Origin: Nemertoderma westbladi
Taxonomy: Eukaryota > Xenacoelomorpha > Nemertodermatida > Nemertodermatidae
NCBI GenBank assembly: GCA_032718475.1
Contig: JAUCBJ010002723.1
Coordinates: 1-64,000, forward strand
DNA length: 64,000 bases
Reading direction: 5' to 3'
A program made the translations under genes and the position numbers. Under the pieces are notes generated by a model. That model was given only the letters and a program-made list of their open reading frames with translations, had not been told where the DNA came from and ran no database searches. Within the stretch, counting starts at the first letter, position 1; each line of letters starts with the position of its first letter. Positions 1 through 10,400 of this stretch are shown in pieces.

Positions 1-494
1 AGTGAGCCATAAAGCAATATTGGGAGCACGAGGTTGATTACCAATCAACCTCGTGTCAGCCCAGTAAACGGGGACAATAGGCCCCAAAGGAGACACACAC
101 AATAGGGGTCAGGGGCCAAACCCCTAACCGAGAGAGAACACAGGGAGTGAAGGGAAACACTCCAAAGGGTGCCAACAGGGGTATCAACCAATCAGAGGGG
201 GGAAAGGCATCGATTGAGTAGCAATAAGGCCACCGTGCAATATAACCAGTAACCTGTAATCATTCATTCAGTTTACTCAGTCAGATCAGTAGGGTGGAAC
301 GGGGACTTCTGTCACCGTCCGCTACCGCCATCATACTTATATTACCTGTTGTGTCATACTATATTATATCAATATCAGACTATTATACCTTATACATATA
401 ACCGAACACCAGAACTCTTTTACCTTTCACACACGGCGGGGACGCGTGGATAGAAAACCCAACGGATAAACCGGGATCCGTAGATCCCGTCACA
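1..494 (+). repeat. 5' LTR, left edge cut by window
   Basis: It aligns base for base with 6938-7430, with roughly ten differences by eye, one of them a single-base indel near position 38. It ends with CCCGTCACA; the next base, G, is also shared with the other copy but probably by chance. By comparison with the 3' copy, 37 bases of the left end lie before the window. Confidence 0.9.
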
Positions 495-583
495 GTGACA
501 GAACTAGATCCGCCCAGCTGCCCTGACAGAGATAGAATAGAGCTACCGTCCTAGCTAGCGACGACCAGCTACCAAAGACGACG

Positions 584-3500
584 ATGAGTCGAGAGAGAGG
601 AACGACACCGCCGCGGACCCCGGACGACGATCTAACGATCCGCGAGGCCACGGCGAGACGATACGAACCCACGACGCCGATCGATGCTACGCCGACCACG
701 TCGACGCAGGTTGACGCCACGTCGACAACGAGCAACCCGGCGAATCAAGATGTGGGGGGTCGTCTACAACCGGAGAGCGAGTCGAGGGAAGGAGACGAGA
801 AGGGAGGAGAAGAGAAAGACGAGTCGACGCGGAGCGAGGGTCGACATACCGATGTCACCGGCCAGCCACAGGCCGAGGACGACGAACGGTCCACCGGAAC
901 GGCGACGGTGGGGCCGTCGGTACGACGTCGGACCCGGAGAGATGAGGGAGATGTCGGTACCGATGTCGCCGGCCAGCCACAGGCCGAGGACGACGAACGG
1001 TCCACCGGAGGGGCGACGGTGGGGCCGACGGTACGACGCCGGACACGGAAGGATAGAGGAGATGTCGGCAACGAGGACGTCGGAGTCGGCGACCGGCTCC
1101 GACGAGCCTACCTCGCGACCCGAGAGCGACTGAGAGAGGCCAAAGGAGGGGCGAAGATAGACGAGGTGAGACTGAGGAAACGACTAGGTGAGTCGAATAG
1201 ACACTTTGATTACCTAATGCGTTTTGGGCAGAGAGAACTAGCCGAGGAGAGGGCGAGGGGAGTTGCCAACGAACTGATCGAACTATGGGAATGTGGGGGT
1301 ATGGAACCTAGCGTAGTGTACGTAGGGCCATACTTAGTCGATGCCCGGGGAGTAAAATTAGTGGGTTGGAAGAGACCTGAGGAGGGCGAATCCGAGGTTA
1401 ACTCCGAGGATTCGGTCTCGTCGGTCGGAGGAAGTTCCGGGAGGCGGGGGAAAGTTAGTGGGACGGAGGGGCGACGGGAGTCCGTCGCAACCGATAAGTC
1501 TGCTACATCCTCCGTAAAAGAAAGACGGGTGCGAGAGAGTAAACGCATGGCGTATAAATTAGAAATGGTTGCGACAGAGCAGAATGAGTTAGAGAGACGA
1601 TTGAGAGAGGGAACCGCATTCTCAGAGAAGGTAGGAGAGTTGGAGAGGGAGTGTAGAGAGAGGGCCGAGAAGTGTAGAGAGGGAGCCAAGGAGTGTAGAG
1701 AGCGAGAGATAGGAGTAGAGAGCGAGCCGGCGAGGCGGCTTGAGATGCTTGCGAGAGAGGCAGAGTTGGCCGAGCAGAATATGCGAGAGATGGGGATAGA
1801 GGGTGAGCGCATGCGGGATGATTTGCGTGCTCAGCTAGGGAGGCTTGCGCAATATCAAGCCAAATTAGACCAGCGCCGACTAGAACTGGCGCGGTTGGAG
1901 ATATCAGAGAGTGAGCCCCCACTTACAGGCACCGGGCGAGAGAGCCAGAACTGGTGTAGCCGTACGGGCGGGGGGTGTAGTAGTAGTACGTTAGAGACAG
2001 TTAATATTAATAGTACCGTAGTAAATAACCCTAATCCCTTTATTACAGGAAATAATATTTTACCGGGTAGTAGTAATTTAAATTTAAATACAAATATTCT
2101 AAATAATAATTTCAATTCAAACCCGCAAAATAATTCGAATAATAATTTAAGTTTAGAGAATAGTAGTGATCTAAGTAATTTAAATAATTTAAATAATAAT
2201 CCCGTTTCAAATTCTAATAATTTAATTGATTTAACAAATAATATTGGGAATGGTGCTATTAATATGAGCGTGTCGGACGTACATAACTCCGCAGACGGTG
2301 GCCTGGTAGGCCACGTAGTTAGTAGGCAGGAGGTGGCAGGGTTGAGCCAACCCGACGGCGGCCTGGTAGGCCACGTAGTTGGTAGGCAGGAGGTAGCGGG
2401 GTTGAGCCAACCCGAAGTGGGCCTGGTGGGCCACGCAGTAGTAGAGAGAGAGGCGGGGGTGAATAGACCCAGCCGTAGTAGAGACAGTGCGTCGACTAGA
2501 GAGGGGTGTAGAGACGAAGTAAGAGATAGTGAAGTTAGATGTGGCGAGTGGGGGGGGGCTACGGGCGCCCCACCACATAAGATTAGTGGCGAGAGAGGGG
2601 GGGCAGAGAATGCCCCACAAGAGGGGTGTAGAAGTGTAGTAAGAGATAGTGAAGTTAGAAGTGGCGGGTGGGGGGGGGCTACGGGCACCCCACCGCGAGA
2701 GATTAGTAGAGAGAGAGGGGGGGCAGAGAGTGTCCCACAGCCGTCAGCGGATAATGCGCGGGCCGAATCAGGTAAACCGCAACACCCGGCGACGGAGAGT
2801 AATAGGGGGATTGCGAGTATCCCCAGCGGCGTGCGATCGAGCAGAGAGAGGCAGGTTGACGTCGCGAGAGGGCAGACGAAGCGTCGAGCCCGATCAGAAG
2901 AGGGAAGAAGAACAGTGGAGTTTAACCGGGAGGTCGACGAGAGATCTCACGAGCCGGAATACTGCACTGAAAAGAGAAGAAGAGGAGATAGTAGAAAAGG
3001 TGTCGCCACGAACGATAGGAGTGCGAGGACGGATAACGGACCGTCGATAGTAGAGATGGAGTCAGGGAGCCAGTGGGGTCGAACTTCGGGAGATTGCCGT
3101 CGCCCCGGAGAAACGCACCGCACGCCAAGAGAGGGGTACAGGACGTACCAATACGAAGTCGAGAACAGGAGAGGGGATCGAAGAGAAGCTTCCCGACGGG
3201 ATATAGCTGCCGATCGAGAGTGCAGTAGTCGCGGGGAGATTCGAGATTCGCGAAGAATAAACTTCGGTTCGGAAGGGCACATGCAGACTGCAGGACATAC
3301 TGTAGGCCTTACTGCACATACTATTATAGGCCATGCTGGGAGAGATAGAGTAGGCGATGGGGTAGCGCGAACGACGGGATTAAACCCGGAAGTCGCGGAG
3401 TACATACCGGTAGGTAGGCGAGAGGTAGGTAGGCCTATATCGGTACAGCAGCATGACTATAATACACAGGGACATAACATATATCCAGGGGAGGGGGGAG

Positions 3501-3703
3501 TTATTGGAGATAGACGTATGGGCCCCAATGTATTAACATCAACCCCAGTACCAAACATACCGGCTGGGGGGGGACAGGGTGACATTCCCCCATCACAATA
3601 TCGACAATATACCCCGATAGGAGCAAGAACATCGAACTCCCTGGACGAGAGACAGGTCGTGCGGACAGTCACTACCACACGCGGCCGTACAGGGGACTGC
3701 TAG
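584..3703 (+). CDS. Gag-like structural polyprotein, 1039 aa
   Basis: A single open frame begins 90 bases after the 5' LTR at the first ATG of that frame. The protein is highly charged (Arg/Glu/Asp/Ser) and built from internal repeats: two copies of a GQPQAEDDERSTG block (about residues 90-155), three copies of a GGLVGHVV-REVAGLSQP type block (about 570-620) and two copies of an EGCR-VRDSEVR-WGGATG block (about 640-718). Residues about 312-435 are Glu/Arg/Leu-rich and probably coiled coil. Residues about 470-562 are an Asn-rich low-complexity tract, coded by AT-rich DNA unlike the rest. No enzymatic motif is seen. Its place after an LTR and before a zinc-knuckle ORF suggests a Gag role in RNA packaging and particle assembly. 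I do not recognise a capsid fold, so the Gag identity is inferred from context. Confidence 0.7.
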   Translation: MSRERGTTPPRTPDDDLTIREATARRYEPTTPIDATPTTSTQVDATSTTSNPANQDVGGRLQPESESREGDEKGGEEKDESTRSEGRHTDVTGQPQAEDDERSTGTATVGPSVRRRTRRDEGDVGTDVAGQPQAEDDERSTGGATVGPTVRRRTRKDRGDVGNEDVGVGDRLRRAYLATRERLREAKGGAKIDEVRLRKRLGESNRHFDYLMRFGQRELAEERARGVANELIELWECGGMEPSVVYVGPYLVDARGVKLVGWKRPEEGESEVNSEDSVSSVGGSSGRRGKVSGTEGRRESVATDKSATSSVKERRVRESKRMAYKLEMVATEQNELERRLREGTAFSEKVGELERECRERAEKCREGAKECREREIGVESEPARRLEMLAREAELAEQNMREMGIEGERMRDDLRAQLGRLAQYQAKLDQRRLELARLEISESEPPLTGTGRESQNWCSRTGGGCSSSTLETVNINSTVVNNPNPFITGNNILPGSSNLNLNTNILNNNFNSNPQNNSNNNLSLENSSDLSNLNNLNNNPVSNSNNLIDLTNNIGNGAINMSVSDVHNSADGGLVGHVVSRQEVAGLSQPDGGLVGHVVGRQEVAGLSQPEVGLVGHAVVEREAGVNRPSRSRDSASTREGCRDEVRDSEVRCGEWGGATGAPPHKISGERGGAENAPQEGCRSVVRDSEVRSGGWGGATGTPPREISRERGGAESVPQPSADNARAESGKPQHPATESNRGIASIPSGVRSSRERQVDVARGQTKRRARSEEGRRTVEFNREVDERSHEPEYCTEKRRRGDSRKGVATNDRSARTDNGPSIVEMESGSQWGRTSGDCRRPGETHRTPREGYRTYQYEVENRRGDRREASRRDIAADRECSSRGEIRDSRRINFGSEGHMQTAGHTVGLTAHTIIGHAGRDRVGDGVARTTGLNPEVAEYIPVGRREVGRPISVQQHDYNTQGHNIYPGEGGVIGDRRMGPNVLTSTPVPNIPAGGGQGDIPPSQYRQYTPIGARTSNSLDERQVVRTVTTTRGRTGDC

Positions 3704-4145
3704 TCCACAGTTAGCTGGTAGCAGGGCCACACCGTGGCAGGGACAGAAAGAAAATAACACCGTAAATAAAAACAATCCCAATATACCCAGTAGGCCGAGT
3801 CTAGACAACCAAAACATTAAATCGGTACATATAAACCTAAGCGCGATACGTGAAGGACTATACAGGAAACGCTATAATCCAGGATTCCAATGTCAATTAC
3901 ATCGGGACGGAACCCATAAGACCAGGAGTTGCAAGTACTGGCAAGCGTTGCCCAAACGAGATCGTGTAGCCTACACAGACGCAAACGGACTATGTCATCG
4001 ATGTGTGGTAAAAGGACACAGATCCGGAGAGTGTTGGAAAGGGAGAGGATATGAAAGGACTAAACCAGGGGCAGAGAAGCCCATGAGCAAACATAAGGGA
4101 GTCGGGAAAGTAGAAGGAGGCGTGTTGCATACACACGCAGGCTGA
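3693..4145 (+). CDS. Zinc-knuckle (nucleocapsid-like) ORF, different frame from Gag
   Basis: This frame overlaps the last codons of the 1039-aa ORF and lies one base forward (+1) of it. It has no ATG near its left end; the first ATG is at 3948, which is downstream of the first Cys/His cluster. It encodes CQLHRDGTHKTRSC (3891-3932) followed by a textbook CX2CX4HX4C knuckle, CHRCVVKGHRSGEC, then a basic tail. Such knuckles bind RNA in retroelement Gag proteins. The missing ATG and the overlap suggest it is made as a Gag extension by ribosomal frameshifting, or that a small indel has split an originally single Gag. The stop at 4143-4145 is followed by no further convincing coding sequence; an open stretch at 4220-4432 shows only basic composition and is not claimed as a gene. 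Confidence 0.65.
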   Translation, partial: GTASPQLAGSRATPWQGQKENNTVNKNNPNIPSRPSLDNQNIKSVHINLSAIREGLYRKRYNPGFQCQLHRDGTHKTRSCKYWQALPKRDRVAYTDANGLCHRCVVKGHRSGECWKGRGYERTKPGAEKPMSKHKGVGKVEGGVLHTHAG

Positions 4146-4439
4146 CACAGTGCGAGGGGGCATTACATGGGCAGACACCGCGTATACCGAGGAACGAGCG
4201 GGGGTCGTCGAGGGCTCTAATGCCAGCGCACATACGAAGGGGGAGGCCAGCAAAGGTGGCACCGAAGAGAGTGTGGCGAAGAGTTAGAGGACGTATAGGA
4301 GGGCAGCAGGAGAGTGCCTACCGGAAGAAGGGGCACGTGAGAGTTTTTAGTCGTCCAAAGTTTTGGACTGAGGGGGGTGGGAATGAGGGCGAGACGCCCT
4401 TCCCACGCACAAAATATAAAATAATTATTTAATTAAAAT

Positions 4440-6500
4440 AAGAAAATAATTAAATAATAGAGTAGGTAGAAGTTAGGTAGTAAGAGTTAGTTAGTTAGTT
4501 AGTTAGTTAAAGGGTGGTACGGTACGTAGTACCGTTAGTAGAAGAGTTAGTAGGAGGGTACGTGTAGTACCGTTAGTAGAAGAGTTAGTAGGAGGGTACG
4601 TGTAGTACCGTTGGTAGAAGAGTTAGTAGGAGGGTACGTGTAGTACCGTTAGTAGAAGAGTTAGTAGAACGGTACGTGTAGTACCGTTAGTAGAAGAGTT
4701 AGTAGGAGGGTACGTGTAGTACCGTTAGTAGAAGAGTTAGTAGGAGGGTACGTGTAGTACCGTTAGTAGAAGAGAGTTAGAGGGTACGTAAGTACCGCTA
4801 GTCAGAGTAAGAGTTAGAGGGTACGTAGTACCGTTAGAGTTAGAGTTAGTAGGTACGTAGTACCGTTAGAGAGTTAGTAGGTACGTAGTACCTAGTTAGA
4901 GTTAGAGTTAGTAGGTACGTAGTACCTAGTTAGAGTTAGAGTTAGTAGGTACGTAGTACCTAGTTAGAGTTAGAGTTAGTAGGTACGTAGTACCTAGAGT
5001 TAGAGAGTTAGTAGGTACGTAGTACCTAGAGTTAGTTAGAGTTAGAGTTAGAGGGTACGTAAGTACCGCTAGTTAGTTAGAGTTAGAGGGTACGTAAGTA
5101 CCGCTAGTTAGAGTTAGAGTTAGAGGGTACGTAAGTACCGCTAGTTAGTTAGAGAGTTGGAGGGTACGTAAGTACCGCTAGTTAGTTAGAGTTAGAGGGT
5201 ACGTAAGTACTGCTAGTTAGTTAGAGTTAGAGGGTACGTAAGTACCGATTAGAGAGTAAGAGTTAGAGGGTACGCAGTACCGTTAGAGAGTAGGAGCTAA
5301 GGGGTACGTAGTACCGTTAGAGAGTAAGAGTTAGAGGGTACGTAGTACCGTTAGTTAGTGGAGTTAGAGTAAGAGTTAGAGGGTACGCAGTACCATTAGA
5401 GAATAGGAGTTAAGGGGTACGTAGTACCGTTAGAGAGTTAGTAAGAGTAAGAGGGTACGTAGTACCACTAGCTAGTAGAGAGTTAGCAGAGTAGAGTTAG
5501 TCGTAGAATGGTTGTGGGCACCGTAAGCGCCACATAGAAAGTAGTAGCAGTAGAGGGTTGTGGGCACCGTAAGCGCCACGTAGTTAGAGTTAGTAGGGAA
5601 TGCGTTGAACTTAATGGGGCACGGGCGTGATGACGTGTTTGATGTAAGAGCAGGGTATGTTAATTAGGGTGGGTGCCGGGCACAAGAGGTGCCGGGCACA
5701 AAAAGAGTTAGTAGTAGAGTTAGTTGAGTTAGTAGAGAGTTAGTAGAGTTAGAAGGTGCCGGGCACAAGAGGTGCCGGGCACAAAAAGAGTTAGTAGAGT
5801 TAGAAGGTGCCGGGCACAAGAGGTGCCGGGCACAAAAAGAGTTAGTAGAGTTAGAAGAGAGTTAGTAGAGTTAGTAGAGTCAGTAGTAGTTCACATAATT
5901 AACGTACCCACTCTGCCGGCACTCAGAGCGTCACGTGTAGGCGATGAGACGTAAAGGGGATGTAGAGGAGTAGAGACGGGCACATAGGGTGCCAGAGAGT
6001 AGAAGAGTAGAGACGGGCACATAGGGTGCCAGGTAGTAGAGTTAGAGAGGTAGTAGTGTAGTAGAGGGGGCACATAGGGTGCCAGGCAGTAGAGTAGAGC
6101 AGAGGGGGCACATAGGGTGCCAGGTAGTAGAGCTAGAGAGGTAGTTGAGTAGTAGAAGGGCACATAGGGTGCCAGATAGTAGAGTGGTTGTGGGCACCGC
6201 AAGCGCCACGTAGTTAGAAGAGTGGAGTAGAGCTAGTTTAGAGTTAGCAGAGCTAGTGGAGTAGAGTTAGCAGAGCTAGTGGAGTAGAGTTAGTAGAGCT
6301 AGTTAGCAGAGTTGGTAGACTCAGAGGAGTCAAGTAGAGTTAGTAGAAGTAGAAAGTTAGTAGGAGTTAGTTAGACTTAGTAGAGAGTTAGAGTCAGTAG
6401 AAAGTTAGAGGCTCTCAGTTAGAGCTAGAAGTAGTAAGAGTTAGTAGTTAGCAGAGTTAGTTAGATAGTTAGAGTTAGTAAGCAGTAGGTAGATAGTATG
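4440..6500 (+). repeat. Complex tandem array of short palindromes in AGTTAGTAG spacer
   Basis: About 2 kb of imperfect tandem repeats. Near 4523-4770 a unit of about 38 bp (GTAGTACCGTTAGTAGAAG...) recurs about six times. From 4770 to 5470 units of roughly 35-40 bp each carry the palindrome GGTACGTAGTACC or GGTACGTAAGTACC. Near 5510-5580 and 6185 there is GTGGGCACCGTAAGCGCCAC. From 5675 to 5840 the motif is GGTGCCGGGCACAAGAG, and from 5965 to 6175 GGGCACATAGGGTGCCAG. The remainder to 6500 is GTTAG/GCTAG-rich spacer. Every sub-array swaps the core palindrome but keeps the same AGTTAGTAGAG-type spacer. No reading frame runs through it. Confidence 0.9.
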
Positions 6501-6862
6501 ATAGCACAGGGGTAGCATTAGAGATTAAAGCCTTAGGGAGTGACAAGGAGGGATGGAGTAACTAGTGCAGAGTGCGAAGAGAGCGTGGGCGCAATTCAAG
6601 TGTGGGGGAGGAGAAGTGAGAGGAAGAGTGTGGGACGAGGAGGTCCGGGGGTATGCGAGAGTTGGAGTAGAATGGTGAGAGTGTTGGGGAAACAAAAATT
6701 GTGTGAGAGAAGCGCACGATCGGCCCGACACGAGACGCCGGAGGGTAGTGACATCATACCCATAGGGAGCGGCCTGGAAAGCCGACTCCGAGAAAGAAAA
6801 TAACCCACCCCACACCCGATGCTAGATCGGGATCCAGCGGAATTGTAGCGCACTTTAGTTGG
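6501..6862 (+). other. 3' untranslated part of LTR element, no gene seen
   Basis: Purine-rich unique sequence between the tandem array and the hairpin. An 87-codon frame at 6540-6803 shows no known motif and no compositional support, so I do not call it. Confidence 0.6.
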
Positions 6863-6891
6863 ATGCTATCTTCTTACCGGGAAGATAGCAT
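6863..6891 (+). other. Perfect 11-bp hairpin next to the polypurine tract
   Basis: ATGCTATCTTC (6863-6873), a seven-base loop TTACCGG, then the exact reverse complement GAAGATAGCAT (6881-6891). It ends one base before the G-run of the polypurine tract. Confidence 0.85.
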
Positions 6892-6900
6892 GGGGGGGAG
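6892..6900 (+). other. Polypurine tract (plus-strand primer site)
   Basis: GGGGGGGAG directly abuts the TGTTAG start of the 3' LTR, the standard position for plus-strand DNA priming in LTR retrotransposons. Confidence 0.85.
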
Positions 6901-7430
6901 TGTTAGCTTATCCAATTCCGCTAACACAAACCCACAGAGTGAGCCATAAAGCAATATTGGGAGCACGAGGTTGATACCAATCAACCTCGTGTCAGCCCAG
7001 TAAACGGGGACAATAGGCCCCAAAGGAGACACACACAATAGGGGTCAGGGGCCAAACCCCTAACCGAGAGAGAACACAGGGAGTGAAGGGAAACACTCCA
7101 AAGGGTGCCAACAGGGATATCAACCAATCAGAGGGGGGAAAGGCATCGATTGAGTAGCAATAAGGCCACCGTGCAATATAACCAGTAACCTGTAATCATT
7201 CATTCAGTTTACTCAGTCAGATCAGTAGGGTGGAACGGGGACTTCTGTCACCGTCCGCTACCGCCATCATACTTATATTACCTGTTGTGTCATACTATAT
7301 TACATATATATCAGACTATTATACCTTATACATATAACCGGACACCAGAACTATTTTACCTTTCACATACGGCGGGGACGCGTGGATAGAAAACCCAACG
7401 GATAAACCGGGATCCATAGATCCCGTCACA
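6901..7430 (+). repeat. 3' LTR, complete, 530 bp
   Basis: Starts TGTTAGCTTATCC and ends CCCGTCACA. Positions 6938-7430 match 1-494. The left end contains a short inverted repeat (GTTAGC...GCTAAC), and a second one (GAGGTTGAT...ATCAACCTC) lies near 6967. The base after the LTR begins in-frame gypsy gag sequence. Confidence 0.92.
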
Positions 7431-10400
7431 GCGGTTCCTAGAAATCATGCCTCCGATAGTAAGTACTGTACTGAGTACACTTCCAGAACTGTCTTTGGAG
7501 AAACTCGCCCGACTTGCAGATAAAATGGTTGAACAACAGAGTTCTAATTCTCACAACTCCTCTACTCCATCTTCATCTCCAATTTCCCAAGTTGCCGATA
7601 ACAGTTATCGCCAACAAACCTCGGAAATAAACTTACTTCACCAATCACAAAACCTACTAATGGAATCCCAAAGAGCGCTCACAGAGCAGGTTGCCGAAAT
7701 AAGTGCGCAACTTCGAGCTATGTCCAACTCAAACGTGCGGGACTCTCGTTCGAGAAATCGGGATCCGAGCTCATCGAGAAGCCGGACACCATATCGCACT
7801 CGCTCGCAATCGCGTGGACGGGAATACAACCCCCAAGGATCGTGGTGCTACTACCACTTCCGTTTTGGCCGTGAAGCTTCTAACTGTCAGCCGCCATGTA
7901 ATTACAGGCTTGGTAACAACAATTCGCGCTCAGTTCCAAAACCATCAAATCCAAATATGGGTGATTCCAAATCCAATCATAATACTACTAATAATGTTTG
8001 CTCAGTTCAAGTTAAAGCTGACCCTGTAGGACAGTTTTTAGTTGATTCGGGCAGCGATTTTTCAATTATACCCCAGTCATCTAGTAACCTTTTGGTTAAC
8101 TTTTCACAACAGTCACATACTAGATTGACTGCTGCGAATTCATCCAATATTAGAACATACGGACGTGGCGAATTAATATTTACTATTCCTACTTTAGGAA
8201 ATAAGCAATTTAATTGGAATTTTATTGTGGCAGACGTGAGCCAGCCTATACTAGGTTTGGATTTTTTGAAATATTTTGATATAAATATTGATTGTAAAAA
8301 CAGTACTATAATCATGAAACCATCAGTAAGCAGTGAAACGAATCACATACATTGTGATAATGAAGAAATATTTACAGAGTGTGAAACGGATAATTCCACT
8401 TTTACTAATATTTTTTGCGTAAAAAAATATTTCTTGATTTTTGTTGTATTGTTTATGAATTTAACATATTTTCTCGCCAACAACAGAGCAATGTTGTCAA
8501 GTATTTTATTGACTTTTGGAGTGGTTATGTGTTTTTCAAGCATACTTGGTATAACTAGTGACATGTGTGCTGTAGGGAATACTGCAACTTATAAACTCAA
8601 TTTAATCAGTAGCTCAAGTATTGTAAATAATTTTAATTCAACATCGAAAATGAGACATTTACTTAGTGAACACAAATCGGTGTTTACAGAAATATCAGCT
8701 GATGACATAATAAAACACCCCATCAAACATCACATAATAACCAGTGGTCCACCGTGTTACACTAAACCAAGACGTATGTATGGCGATCGTCTAAATGCTG
8801 CTATTAAAGAATTTGATTTTCTACTGAATCGGAATGTAGTAGAACGCCGAGAATCACCCTGGTCATCAGCATTGCACACAGTTGTAAAATCCGATAACTC
8901 TATAAGGCCCTGTGGTGATTACAGGAGATTGAATAAGCAAACTTTGCCTGACACATATCCTATGCCCAATATCTCAGACATAACTAACAATTTTCGTGAT
9001 TGTATAATTTTTACAAAAATTGACTTAACCAAGGCATTTCACCAAATTCCAATGGCCGAAGAAGATGTCCCTAAGACATCTATAACAACACCTTTTGGAA
9101 TGTTCTGTTACCTAAAAATGCCATTTGGACTTAGAAACGCAGCACAAACCTTTCAAAGATTAATGGACACTACATTATATGGGCTAGAATGTGCTGTAGG
9201 TTATATGGATGATATTTTGGTTGGAAGTAAGAGTGAAGAGCAGCATTACCATGATGTTAAACTGGTTCTAGAACGTTTAGAAAAATTTGGTCTTAAAGCC
9301 AAACTGTCAAAATGCATATTTTTTACACAAGAAGTTAATTTTCTCGGCTATATTGTATCAAAGACAGGTGTTCGCCCAAATCCATCAAAAATTGAAGCCA
9401 TCAGAGTATTTCCTGAACCGACATCAATAAAATCATTAAAACGGTTCATTGGGATGTGTGGTTTTTACCACAGGTTTATTCCACATTTCTCTGAGATTTC
9501 TGCACCCCTTACCGATCTCACCAGGGATAAAAAAAAGAACCAAGATTTAGTTTTAACGCCAGAAGGAAATTGCGCCTTTGTAAAACTGAAACAGGCTCTT
9601 GCAAACGCAGTGACCTTATCATTTCCAAAAAGAGATACCCCAATAACAATCACAACTGATGCATCCAACGTTGCTCTTGGTGCTGTTATTCACCAGGAAG
9701 TAGATGGTAAATTAGAGCCACTAGCTTTTTATTCAAAAAAATTAACACCGAATGAGTGCAGAAAATCTACCTTCGATAGAGAACTATTGGCTATTTACTC
9801 TGGGTTAAAACATCACGAATGGCTGCTCGGGCAAAATCTAACCATACTAACTGATCATAAACCTCTAACTCGATGTCTAGAAATGAAACATCCGACTCCC
9901 CAGCAATCTCGCTGGCTTTCTTATATCTCCGAATTTCATTGTGAAATTAAATATTTAGCTGGAAAGGATAATATTGTGGCCGACGCATTATCCAGACCAT
10001 TAGCATTGATTACATTTAATAATATGGTTGAATTAGCCAATGAACAATTGGAGGATCAACATTTGCAGCAATTTTTCAGAACAACCTCATTGCCATTAAA
10101 AAAAGTTTATGTGAATGAAGAAAAGTTCGTGTATTTTGATGACTCTACATCGGTCCTCAGACCATATCTTCCCTCTAACTTGCGAAGAAAAGTATTCAAT
10201 AATTTTCATTCATTGGCCCATGCTGGACCCAAAGAAACACTTAAATTAATAGCAGCTCGTAATACATGGCCTGGCATGAATAAAGAAGTCAAACAATGGG
10301 CGAAGCAATGTCTAGCCTGCCAGAAATGTAAAATAACTGTCCATGTTAAGACACCTATTGGTTCAATCCCAACATGTTCCAGATTGGATTCTGTACATTT

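Larger units (their letters stand above)
1..7430 (+). mobile_element. Gag-only (non-autonomous) LTR retrotransposon
   Basis: The element is bounded by two direct repeats that end in TCACA; the complete copy starts TGTTAG, so the termini are TG...CA as in LTRs. Between them are a long Gag-like ORF, a zinc-knuckle ORF, about 2 kb of tandem repeats, a hairpin and a polypurine tract directly before the 3' LTR. I see no aspartic protease, reverse transcriptase, RNase H or integrase motif in any frame, so it would depend on another element for copying. Base composition is clearly richer in G+C than the AT-rich surroundings. The first 37 bases of the 5' LTR are outside the window. No primer-binding site of the usual TGG form follows the 5' LTR. 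The few differences between the LTRs suggest recent insertion. Its superfamily cannot be named without a pol gene. Confidence 0.85.

Noticed and set aside
490-2688. Long antisense frames (Pro/Ser/Leu-rich) opposite the Gag-like ORF
   Set aside because: They follow from the Arg/Glu-rich codon pattern of the plus-strand ORF and carry no motif of their own.
4440-5470. Possible telomere-like or CRISPR-like array
   Set aside because: GTTAG-rich units are not a regular TTAGGG-type telomere repeat, and spacers are not unique sequences between identical repeats as in CRISPR; the context is an LTR element in a eukaryote.
5772-6202. Open frames in the GGTGCC and GGGCACAT repeats
   Set aside because: Repetition of short units without stops; no coding evidence.
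6540-6803. 87-codon frame before the hairpin
   Set aside because: No motif, no compositional support, and inside the 3' untranslated part of the element.
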